A program made the translations under genes and the position numbers. Source: Tieghemiomyces parasiticus (lineage: Eukaryota; Kickxellomycota; Dimargaritomycetes; Dimargaritales; Dimargaritaceae). From it: a DNA stretch of 27,095 nt. The notes below the pieces were generated by a model. That model searched no databases and was not told the origin of the DNA. It saw only the letters and a list, made by a program, of their open reading frames with translations. This document shows, piece by piece, positions 1-8,800 of this stretch (position 1 is its first letter; the number at the start of each line of letters is the position of its first letter). Where the stretch lies: the NCBI GenBank assembly GCA_027575765.1, contig JANBPT010000649.1:1-27095 (forward strand), read 5' to 3'.

Positions 1-1369
1 GCAGACCTACTTTTACGGTCCGTAAACAGAGGAATCGGGTTGTATGGCTACGGTCGCGAGGCTGGGGTAGTGTTCGGACCTACCGCTGACCGCTGCATTA
101 TCTTCATTGTCTATGCCTACCAGCCGGATAGGCCAGTCCTGGCAATACTGGCATCATGGCGTGTGGCATTATTACTCCATTCTCTGCTTGTATCCATAAT
201 ACCTCGGCATCGAAGGCACTCCCCATTGTCAACCCAGAGACGTGACGTCCTCGAGGCGTTTTCGGTGGTCAGAACCAATTGAATACGCTCGGGATTTAAT
301 TCATATTGTTGCCCCGACCAGACGCATGCTATTGTGCCCTCATCGGCCTGAGTCTAGCCCTTGCAGTTGATCAGCACACACCTTTCCTCCGCTGAATCCA
401 TAAAAGAAAGACCAGACAATGACAGCCTCAGTGGGTGCTTTGTATCCAGGCTTGGTTGAAGATCAATCCACAGTATTTTAACAGTTCAAGCCGACGAGTC
501 CACCCTGAATCCTTAGTACAGTGGGGATACAAATGAGGTACAAAATGTTAGGCACCTTGCTTGGCGGAGTTGCGGATGAACCGGCAGCGGCTGCTCCTAG
601 GTGACTTCGCCAGTTGTGACACAGGTGCAGAGAAAAAGAAAGGCCTGAAGAGCCACGCTCCCACTCACTGGCTGGTATAACCTAATGCTCTACCTGCTCT
701 TAATCTCCATAACAGGCCAAGATTGCTACGGTTCTGAGTCAATCAATGCACTTGAGCGAAGACGGGAAGCCCGGAAGCTTTTTCTACAACTTCACTCGAA
801 ACCGGGGGAGTATGACAAAGTCTCACCACTCACCTTGTTGTTTTCCAATACGACACTTGAAAATGATAGCAGGTGAGAATCTACTCTTACTGATCTACGC
901 TGGCGGATTTTAAATGCCTCGCTGAATTGGCCTAATGGGGTATCCCGACCTAGGGTATGCTTCCGATTGGATAAGCGGTGGCGATCTCATTTCTGTTCGC
1001 GTCAACATACACTTCTTCAAAGAATCGCTAAAACATGGTGCGGACTTCTCCGATAGGCGGAAATTCCAAGAGCGCTTGTCCACACCAGCGGTATTGCCCA
1101 ATGTAGGTTGGTCCTGGCTTTATGTGTCAATGCCCCTTCCACGCGCTCTGCGTTACCGTGTAAATTGGGAGACTAAAGGGGATGGGTAGCTGTTTGGGTA
1201 AGCCAGAGCTGTAAGAGAAGTAGAGATGGTATAAGTACCGCCAGGCCCGGACCGCTGTCCTTATAATACATCTCACCTTCTATCTTCCTTATGATATCAC
1301 TCCATTTTACGTTCTAACGACCGGTTTCACCTCACCCATTTTCCTACCCACCTAATTACTACCACCACC
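1..1369. other. gene-poor stretch upstream of the secreted-protein gene
   Basis: No reading frame here has recognisable homology or clear coding character. The best candidate is an ATG at 685 that opens a 63-residue frame starting with a hydrophobic segment (MLYLLLISITG) and reaching a possible donor (GTGAGA) at 873. Joining it to the AG at 951-953 would give a peptide of only about 95 residues with no recognisable domain, so it is not called. The last 150 bases form the promoter and leader of the gene at 1370. Confidence 0.4.
1230..1269 (+). promoter_or_regulatory. possible TATA elements of the cysteine-rich secreted protein gene
   Basis: TATAAG at 1230-1235 and an ATAATAC at about 1263-1269 lie 135 and 101 bases before the ATG at 1370. 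They are followed by a pyrimidine-rich, A/C-rich leader (TACTACCACCACC) typical of strongly expressed fungal genes. The assignment rests on position and motif only. Confidence 0.35.
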
Positions 1370-1885
1370 ATGAAGTTTACCGTCGCCGCCCTCCTCCTGA
1401 CCGCCTCCGCCGCCACCGTCCTTGCCGCCAGCAAAGACTTGGCCAGCATGTCCGAGTGCATGAGTAAGGACAGCTGCATTAGCGACCCCGCTGGCTGTGC
1501 TGTGAGCTGCATGGGTGTCACCATGGAGGAAGCCAAATCCATGCTCAAGTGCCAGGAAGGCTGCACCATGCCCTCCGAGTTGACCACCAGCAACATCGAA
1601 GTCTATTCTTCCTGCATGACTGGATGCATTACCAAGTACGCTCCCCAGATGAACGACGTTTTGGATGATGCCATGTCGTCTATTGGCGAAGTGGTTGCGA
1701 GCATTACTTCCGATGTGAACGCTCAGATCAAGACTGCGACCAAGTCTGCCGTTGGTGCCAAGGAGACTGGTGCTTCCAGCGAAGTCGATGATGACTCGAC
1801 TGATAACGCCTCTGGTGCCTCCACTTTCGTTGGTTCCAGTGCCGTGGTTGCTATGGCCGGTGCTCTCGCCCTGTATCAGCTATAG
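1370..1885 (+). CDS. secreted cysteine-rich protein, probably GPI-anchored
   Basis: A single exon encodes 171 residues. Residues 1-20 are a clear signal peptide (short basic start, Leu/Ala-rich core, AAS-type cleavage region). The mature N-terminal half holds eight cysteines at 30, 36, 43, 47, 61, 65, 82 and 86, giving C-x5-C-x6-C-x3-C-x13-C-x3-C-x16-C-x3-C. The repeated C-x3-C spacing suggests disulphide-linked helices. Residues from about 120 to 150 are Ser/Thr/Asp-rich. The last 20 or so are small and hydrophobic after a GAS/SS site, as in a GPI-anchor signal, so a wall or plasma-membrane surface protein is likely. The spacing does not match the CFEM pattern, although CFEM proteins also have eight cysteines. 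The ATG sits in a good context (ACCACCATGA). The family is not recognised and the function is unknown. Confidence 0.78.
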   Translation: MKFTVAALLLTASAATVLAASKDLASMSECMSKDSCISDPAGCAVSCMGVTMEEAKSMLKCQEGCTMPSELTTSNIEVYSSCMTGCITKYAPQMNDVLDDAMSSIGEVVASITSDVNAQIKTATKSAVGAKETGASSEVDDDSTDNASGASTFVGSSAVVAMAGALALYQL

Positions 1886-3493
1886 CTGCTATCTAGGAAT
1901 CGTTTGTAACTGCTTCCCAACGGATTTACATTTTAATACACTGCTCCGGCTCAGTCTACTTATATGATATCACAAGTTTAGTATATGGAATTGGATGTCA
2001 GGAGCCTTGGTTTCATAATCGAACCTGGTTATATGCCACACTGTGTCGTTGGGTGCAAAACGGAAGGCTGCCCCTTCTTTAAGTCCAAACCAGTTTTTAC
2101 TAATTCTCCATCATGCCCCGTGTAAAGCCGCAACCTCTGCCCAATCGACTTTCCCGGGTGGGCTGTACGCTTTGTTATTATGTTCTTCGAAACTTCAGAG
2201 CGCACTAGTTCAGGTGCATCCATTATCTGTAACCTGTATAACCGGTTTTTGACATCCATTACCATGCTCTAAATCGTAAGTGGCTTGGCCGCTTTTGTAT
2301 GGGGCACAGGTTGTCCGATAAATCGAGCCTCGTTTTTCTCCTCATTGACAGGCGTTTAAAACGCTGGATAGCACCAGGGCTCAGATCCAAGTGTAGGAAG
2401 AGTCTGAAGAAACCATCTTTGACCAGGTATATATTACACCAAAATTAAGTAAACGCCCTACACAGGTGCCTGGGAATGCATACTTCCATTAATTGCGAGG
2501 CTCCTATAGGTCCTACCGACGACCAAAATTGCCATTTGGTGCATTAGGTACCAAGGTTCCCTAGTGATGTCAATGATTCTAGCCACTGCCAGCTAAGCCA
2601 CATTGTCATCGCTAATACAACTTGGGATGCCCTATACAGTCCACTAGACGACTCCAAACGCCAGAATGGGCGTCCCTAAAAGGAGTACAGTTCCAACCCG
2701 AGTCAGCCAGAGTCACGACACATCGAAACCTTGTTGCCGTGCTTCTTCAGGCAGTGGCCAGGAAAATTCGAACCTCGGACGTCAGGACCTTAAGCTCGCT
2801 ATTATTTACTGCATGCGGCCTGCACTGCGATTCACGGTCGCAGGCCTGAGGGGAGGCTCAGGAGAGTCTAACACGCTACACCCGGTGCCTTTGGCATAAT
2901 AACGTACCAGTAGCTTATTTGGCAGCCGTCTGGATCCAAGTTTTCCGTCTTTAAAGTCAAGAATTATACTGTCGTCACTATGTGTCTTCTTTCTATGTAT
3001 GACTGTTCGGGGTCACTGGAGAATGATATTAGGGCAAGGCATGCTTTACTAAAATGGTGACCATGGCCACTTGAAATATGAGGGCACACCAGCTTCCATC
3101 CCAACGACTTTGTGGCCCATCTTGACGTATGGCCTTACAGGACTCCTCTCGTGGTTCAGAAAGCCGGCCATTACCTCAAAGTAGCGTTTGCCAAAAAGGA
3201 AACTACCAGTAATTATTTATGATTATAGTGTTTGCCTAACATGGTTAGTTTTTGTACTATTCCGGGGTTTAACAGTCAGACCTTCCGCTTCGAAATAGAG
3301 TGACATGGCGCTATCTAGGACCGCACCCATGGTTTCCAAGCTATTGCGCGAGAGGTCTAACAGCTGCAATATTCGGTTGGTAAACTATCTCGTACATGAT
3401 ACTACTCGGCCGGGTGAGCAACAATGATAAAAATACAATCCGACGAGGGAGGGCTTGTATTACAGCGCCGGGAAGCCGTATTACCGCTAGACG
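1886..3493. other. 1.6 kb intergenic region, no gene seen
   Basis: Between the secreted-protein gene and the 3' end of the CENP-W-like gene only short frames of at most 78 residues occur, in all frames and without recognisable domains. Base composition is more AT-rich than in the genes. No tRNA, repeat array or transposon end could be identified by eye. Confidence 0.4.
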
Positions 3494-3778
3494 TTACAAT
3501 TCATTCTCATCCTCTGTATCTTCGTCCAAAGTTTCTTCATCAGGGTTGAGCGACCGGAATCGTGCGAGGGCCCCGTCAGACGCCCTGAGGAGATGTGTAG
3601 AGTTGATGTCACGGCTGCCGTCCTGGCTAGCGAAGTATCGGGCGCTACGGCAGAGCTCGCTCATAAATATCAGGTAGTCAAGGTAGATGAGGGCATCGGC
3701 TTGGGTAGGTAAATGGAGGTGGGGCTGGTGGGCCTTAATGGCTTTGCGGACAGCATTGCGTGGGTATTTGAGCGACAT
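3494..3778 (-). CDS. CENP-W-like histone-fold kinetochore protein (fungal Wip1 type)
   Basis: The frame encodes 94 residues starting MSLKYPRNAVRKAIK. In the CENP-W family a YPR.x.(L/V)(K/R).I/V.KAH start leads into a histone fold that pairs with CENP-T inside the constitutive centromere-associated network. Here that start is followed by helix 2 (ADALIYLDYLIFMSELC), helix 3 (ARYFASQDGSRDIN) and the final STHLLRASDGAL helix. Length fits the family (human about 88 residues). The acidic tail (DEETLDEDTEDENEL) is an addition. The frame is open for 17 more codons upstream to an ATG at 3829, but the family's YPR start argues for 3778. No intron is needed. A divergent archaeal-type or CENP-S/X-like histone fold is a less likely alternative. 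Confidence 0.75.
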   Translation of the reverse strand: MSLKYPRNAVRKAIKAHQPHLHLPTQADALIYLDYLIFMSELCRSARYFASQDGSRDINSTHLLRASDGALARFRSLNPDEETLDEDTEDENEL

Positions 3779-4753
3779 GGCTATAAGGAGGGGGCGTTGT
3801 GAGCGAATGGGGAAACAAAAAGTTAACACAATTGAGTATAGGTCAGGGTTTCATTGGGGAGGAAGTAGAAAGTGTACGTATTATTAAGGAAGCCACCTCC
3901 TCGTTTGTTTTGGTTTTGACGGCGCTAAGCGGAATATTGACCATTGGTGACATGCTAGGTGAGAAACATAGAGTGGGGGGGGGGAATATCGCGATTATCC
4001 AATATGCGTATCAGATGGAAGTCACGTGAATAGCATGATCAAGCTGAGCCGGGCTATGGCCTTGAGTATTGCCTCTCAAAAAAACCCGTCCCCACTTGGG
4101 CGCTTGATGTCCTATTCTTGAGTATCTTGAAGAAGGGAAGTTCTGGGTGGCTGCTGGCCCACTATGGCTAGGAACTGGAACGATGAGATGCCTCTGCTCA
4201 ACTCCGCACCCCTATCAGGTGTTGTAGTCACTTGTTAATGGCCGGCTGGTCCGCGTGCTGTGGCAGGAGCCGCAAGAGCCGAGAATCTTGCTTTACTCCG
4301 CAGCAGCAAAGGCCACAACCGCCAGACTGTCCCAACGCTCCCCGCTGGATCTATGCGCTGCAAGTGTTGGATCAGGGCCGCTAGTTGACCCCCGAGAGAA
4401 GGGGGAAGGGACGCGACGCCCGCTCTCAACATCAAATTACCAAGTTACCTGCCGCAGCTCATCCTAATACTTACCCGAGCCACAGTCTTCTAGCGAGGGT
4501 GGTAAAGGGGGAGAAAAAAAAATAAGCCACCCCTCCACTTTTTACTGGTCCTGCAAACCTATTAGTAATCTCTACATGGCTACATGGCTCAGAGGTCAAA
4601 CACTTTTGTCCCTCGGTCCTTTACCTTGTACAATTGCTCTGTTCTACTGGACACCTTTTCTTCTCTACTATCGTATTCCAGTAAACCACTGTCGCACTCT
4701 CCTATACTTAACGTCCAATCTCAGTACTCAGCTAGCCCTCGACCAGTATCAAC
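3779..4753. promoter_or_regulatory. divergent promoter region between the CENP-W-like gene and REI1
   Basis: Nearly 1 kb separates the two start codons. It contains a G run of ten at 3975-3984, a palindromic CACGTG E-box at 4023-4028, and a pyrimidine-rich leader just before REI1. CACGTG is bound by fungal bHLH factors (Cbf1/Pho4 class); use of this copy is unproven. Short frames at 4235-4467 show no coding character. Confidence 0.4.
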
Positions 4754-4886
4754 ATGTCCGTCCGCGAACCCCAGACGGTGCCGTCGTCCTCGGCCCTCTA
4801 TACTTGCATCTCCTGCCAGGTGGCCTTCCACTCCCCTGAGCTGCAGCGCGGTCACTACCGGAGCGACTGGCACCGCTACAACCTAA
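4576..4886 (+). promoter_or_regulatory. two overlapping upstream ORFs in the REI1 leader
   Basis: ATG codons at 4576 and 4584 open frames ending at 4839 and 4886. Both are out of frame with REI1 and run past its ATG at 4754. If the transcript starts upstream of 4576, scanning ribosomes would have to bypass two overlapping uORFs. If it starts in the CT-rich tract around 4590-4740, the uORFs are irrelevant. Confidence 0.25.
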
Positions 4887-6515
4887 AGCGTAAAATGGCC
4901 GAGCTGCCTCCGGTCGACGCCGAGAACTTTGCCATGCGTGTACTGTGTAAGTGACTCTCTGACCCGTGCCATTCTAAGAGGCAACTTCCTATCGGCTTGG
5001 CACTGCGCAATTTTCCCAAAAGTGAACTGCCATCCCGTCGGCGGTGCTAAGACCTACCATCTTGCTTACACCCTTCCTACATCTTCCTTCTTACTACCGC
5101 CGCCTCCCGTCCCTTCCCCCTTATAAACAGCCCAGCAGGCCAAGAGTAACGAGGAAGCCGCCAACGCCGCCTCTAGCTTTGATTGCGAAGCGTGCAAAAA
5201 GTCCTACCTGTCGAAGAACGCCTACGAGAGCCACCTCGAATCCAAGAAGCACCGCGAGGCCGAATCCCGGAAACAGACCGCCGAGGCCAATCGGGTAGAG
5301 AACAAGACACTCAACGCCAAAACCAACGAGAAGGTGGTGAGCGATTTCCCCATTAGTGACGACGAAGCGGAGGGCCACCAGACCCCTTCTGCCGTGGCAG
5401 CATCGACCGGTGATGTAACCATGGATACCGACCAAGACAACGAGGAAGAGGAGAGCGGTGTCGAACTGACATTAAAAGAACAGCAGGCCCGTATCCGGGA
5501 GATTAACCGCGCCCTCGACCTCGCCGAAACCCAGGAGGAGATGGATGCCCTGATCGACAAGAAGATTAAGATGTCGCCACGGCTCCCGCTGGAACAGTGC
5601 CTGTTCTGTCTGCACACCAGCGACACTTTCGAAGCGTAAGTGCTGATATCAATGATGTAACCGTCCAAGCGTTAGAGGCCTAAAGCGCCGAGCGGACTGG
5701 TCGGCCCGCGTCTCTCCGTCCATTCTAACCCACCCCACCTTTGTATTGCACATGTGATTTGGACCCTTGCCACCGCCAGTAACATGGAGCACATGACCAA
5801 GGCTCACAGCCTGTTCATCCCGGAAATCGAGTACCTTAAGGACCTTCGTGGATTGATCAAGTACTTAGGCGAGAAGATCAGCGTGGCCAACGTGTGTCTG
5901 TATTGCAACGGCCGTGGGCGCGGCTTACGTACCATGGAGGCCGTCCAGCACCACATGCGCGACCGAGGTCACTGCATGATTGCCTACGACGACGAGATTG
6001 ACATGATGGAGCTCGGCGACTATTACGATTTTTCGTCGACCTACCCTGACGCCGAAGGCCCGGATGGCAGTAATGAGGGGGCTATGGAAGTCGACGGTAG
6101 CGAAGCCTCTACCGGCCAGCAGCAGCTGATTACCGGCCGCGATGCCCGGCTCTCCCATACCGGTGAGGTGGTCGTCTCGGATGACCAATCGGAACTCACC
6201 CTTCCGAACGGCCGTCGCGTTGGCCACCGTGACTACCGTCGCTACTACCGCCAGCGTCTCACCGACACGGATACCCGTGACGCTGCCCTCATCAACCACC
6301 TCCTGGTCGAATACGCTGACGGAGAGCGTCCGATGAGTGCCGCTGAGAAGCGTAAGGCTGAGCAGGCCCTCATGCGGAACCAGCCCAAGGGCCAATGGGC
6401 CCTCCGGCAGATGCGTTACGGCCACGAGACCCGTCGGGCTAATGATTTCCGGACGCGTACCGGGATCAAGGCCAATAAGTTGCAGCGTCATTTCCGCGCT
6501 CAGGTGCTGTTCTAG
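4754..6515 (+). CDS. REI1: Rei1/ZNF622-family cytoplasmic 60S ribosome biogenesis factor
   Basis: Exons 4754-4946, 5131-5635 and 5780-6515 (introns 184 and 144 nt, both GTAAGT...CAG) give 477 residues. Rei1 acts late in cytoplasmic 60S maturation: it promotes Arx1/Alb1 release and probes the peptide exit tunnel with its C-terminus. Four C2H2 fingers are visible: C18-C21-H34-H40, C83-C86-H99-H105, C221-C224-H237-H242, and C272-C275 with H290/H291 and H297. The first carries the family signature SDWHRYNLKRK. An acidic linker precedes the ExPLEQCLFC-type third finger. DYYDFSSTYPD, a LPNGRRVGHRDYRRYYRQ block and the basic C-terminus ending in FRAQVLF are also Rei1-like. Both introns fall where reading-frame and family continuity demand (FA-MRVL/SQQ and TFEA/NMEHM). 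Yeast Rei1 is about 393 residues, so this copy is longer, mainly in acidic linkers. Confidence 0.95.
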
Positions 6516-6817
6516 ACGTAGCTGGTGTCTGAGGTGGAGTTGGTCCTTCGCCACATGCCTTTATTCGCTGTAGCCCCCCTCCCCCCACCCCGAGGGGTTT
6601 AAACCTTCTTTATTGTGTACCTCTTTCATAAAGGCATGCACAAATGGTGTTACGGCTGTAGACGATTACGGTCCGGGTTTCCTTCATAGTAGTTTGGTTA
6701 CCCAAAGTGTGTACTGTATTGTTGTCGTCATTGGAGTTGTATTGGTTTCACCCTCACCAACCCCCGGGACAATAAAAAAAAGAAGAACTCTGTCTATATC
6801 ACTATGCTTTAACCAGA
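6516..6817. terminator. convergent 3' region of REI1 and the Tim17-fold gene
   Basis: The two stop codons are 302 bases apart. An AATAAA at 6771-6776 lies on the + strand within the expected REI1 3' UTR. TTTATT at 6560-6565 and 6609-6614 reads as AATAAA on the - strand and could serve the opposing gene. The mRNAs may therefore overlap at their 3' ends. These are motif-only assignments. Confidence 0.35.
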
Positions 6818-8326
6818 TTAAGGTTTTGACTCTGGCGGCGATGACGACGTTGGTGAGGTATCCTTGGCCTGCTGGATCTCGCACTCCCGCTCGTAAAACT
6901 TTTTCAGGTATACCAACTCCTCATCAATGACAGCCACCTCATCATCAATATCCTCGACGCGGCGCTGCAGCATTTTGAGGTGGTCCTCGTCGGACAACCG
7001 TTGCAAGGGGAACCAGCTGGGGATCGGTACCTTAAACGCCTTAGCCCAGGTCCAGAGCCGTTTTCCTAGGAGGTTCTCGCCCATATAGCGCTGGTAATCA
7101 CGAACATCGTCGGGAACTACCACGGTGATGTCTTCATCGTCGTCGGTGGGTTGTGACCCGGTGCGGTCGGGGTGTGCCGTGAGCGCCGCAGTAGAGGTGG
7201 GTGGACAATCGGAAGAAGCAGTGGTGGTCGTCGCTGGCGACGGGACGACGTTCGAAGTCGTACTGGGGTTGGTTGTGATTTGCGCATTGCGGTAGAGATA
7301 GGAACGCCGGAGGTTCCGAAACCAATTAATGGTCCCCTGACCAACACCGGCCACAACGCCGCCGATCAGTAGACCCGGAAGGGCAGCCTGTCGGCCGACT
7401 GCAGAGAGGGGTGGGTGAGGAGGTAGAAAAAAAAAAGAAGGTGGTGTGGTATAGACGGTGGAATGAGATGGTGCTCGCTGTTCAGTATATAGTATGCGAG
7501 AAGCGATAAAGAAGGCTTTAGGGGACCAGTACACTGCCTGCCGTCTCGAAAGAGGTAGTTCACTTACATGTGACAAACGAGTAGGACCCGGACGCCAATA
7601 GGCCCGCTGCCACGGACCCGAGAATGGCATCGTAGTCACGGAACGTGTACGACTTGACACCGGCGATGGTCTCTGCCTGCTGCCTCTGGTACAGGATCGA
7701 TTCACGCACACCTGGAGATATCGGGGTGGATTATTCGTAACGAAGCAAGACGGCTAGATTAGAGGAGACATGATGTGAGGAGGGCTGATTCAGAGGGATC
7801 GGTGGTGCGGCCCACGTATACTCCGCCCGCAACCGTTTGGCCAATGTAGCCGAGAATTTACCGAAGAATAGAGCACCGAAACAGCTGGCGCGGACGGTAT
7901 ATACCAGGCCCCACTTCCAGTGGGGCTCACGGTGCCGGAAGATGGACCAGTAGTAGGCGGTAGCCCCGCCGGTTGCGCCTTAACCGTACGTCAAATCGAG
8001 AGCATGTTGTGAAGGGGAGAAAAGAGGGGGAGGGGTGGAGTAGGGAGAATTGGAGGGTTTAGTGTTGGTCCCTACAATTCATATTATGGAGCTGCATGTG
8101 CAGTCCACGGACCTGGATAGTTTCCGCTCAGCACGGGCACACCACCTCTAGATTAGGAGCAATGTACTAGGGTTAAATCGCCCGCTTCTGTTGGCTGCTG
8201 AATAACCCTCGTCGATCCCACACCCTAGGGTCAATACGTACCGGTTCCGGCAATGCCCCAAAGGAATGTCCGCCGTCGGGCCGGGTCTTGCCAAAAAGTG
8301 TCGGGTAGGGTCGCCGGGTCCGACAT
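6818..8326 (-). CDS. Tim17/Tim22/Tim23-fold mitochondrial membrane protein with C-terminal coiled coil
   Basis: Four exons on the minus strand (8326-8242, 7978-7862, 7711-7568, 7398-6818; introns 263, 150 and 169 nt, all phase 1) join to 308 residues starting MSDPATLPDTFW. Four glycine-rich hydrophobic segments lie at about 20-40, 50-68, 95-116 and 119-140. They include a GxxxG-like GATGGAT, an RASCFGALFFGVRES stretch and GLLIGGVVAGVGQG. This is the pattern of the Tim17/22/23 superfamily, which includes inner-membrane translocases and complex I assembly factors such as TIMMDC1. A Ser/Thr/Pro linker follows, then residues from about 215 with VPIPSWFPLQRLSDED and an acidic/leucine-rich coiled coil near 245-285. 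The first intron's acceptor (GGTTAAG) is weak, but the frame is continuous across it. Superfamily membership is likely, the exact subfamily is not determined, and TIMMDC1-like is a guess. Confidence 0.68.
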
Positions 8327-8800
8327 GGTTATTTAGCAAGGAGAGGGGGGGGGCGAGAAGAGCGGGATGTGGAAATGGCTAGCGGAAGGAGCTGGAGTGG
8401 TGAAGAAGTGATACGCTACACTAGTGATGCCATCACGCATACTATTCGTAGAGGTCGAAAGCGAAGTTTGGCAGATCCATCTGTGCATGCCCAGAAGCAG
8501 GCATGACCGGATTTACTGGTCCAGCAGGTACTCGGGTTAGAGGTTGGCCTTAAAATCTACCGTACTATCAAGACACTATGCTCCTTTACCGCTTCCGTCT
8601 AAAAGGATTCTATGCCGCTTCATGCCATGTCGACTGGGTTTTACTAAATATACTTATACACACGAGTCCCGCTCGCTCGCTTGCCTTAAATCTTTTGTTC
8701 TCTACTTTCTTTTGCCCCCATTCCCATAACATAATCTTGAGGGCACCAGGGAGGGGGGAGGAGCTGGTCGTATAACGCTCTGACACTACTGGAACAATCT
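8327..8800. other. short intergenic region between two minus-strand genes
   Basis: This 474-base interval holds the 5' leader of the Tim17-fold gene, including a G run at 8345-8353, and the 3' flank of the GATA gene. Several short frames occur but none has coding character. No exact AATAAA on the minus strand was seen close to the GATA stop codon. Confidence 0.35.

Noticed and set aside
685..1046. Possible two-exon small secreted protein (ATG at 685, donor at 873, AG at 951-953)
   Set aside because: The implied 81-nt intron is shorter than any other here, the product is about 95 residues with no domain, and no supporting composition bias was seen.
2740..2850. tRNA-like B-box (TTCGAA core) on the minus strand
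   Set aside because: The T-arm does not pair properly, the only A-box-like sequence is too close to leave room for an anticodon arm, and no acceptor stem forms.
5925..6554. 209-codon open frame on the minus strand opposite REI1 exon 3
   Set aside because: It is a mirror of the codon bias of the well-identified REI1 exon, and its translation has no recognisable features.
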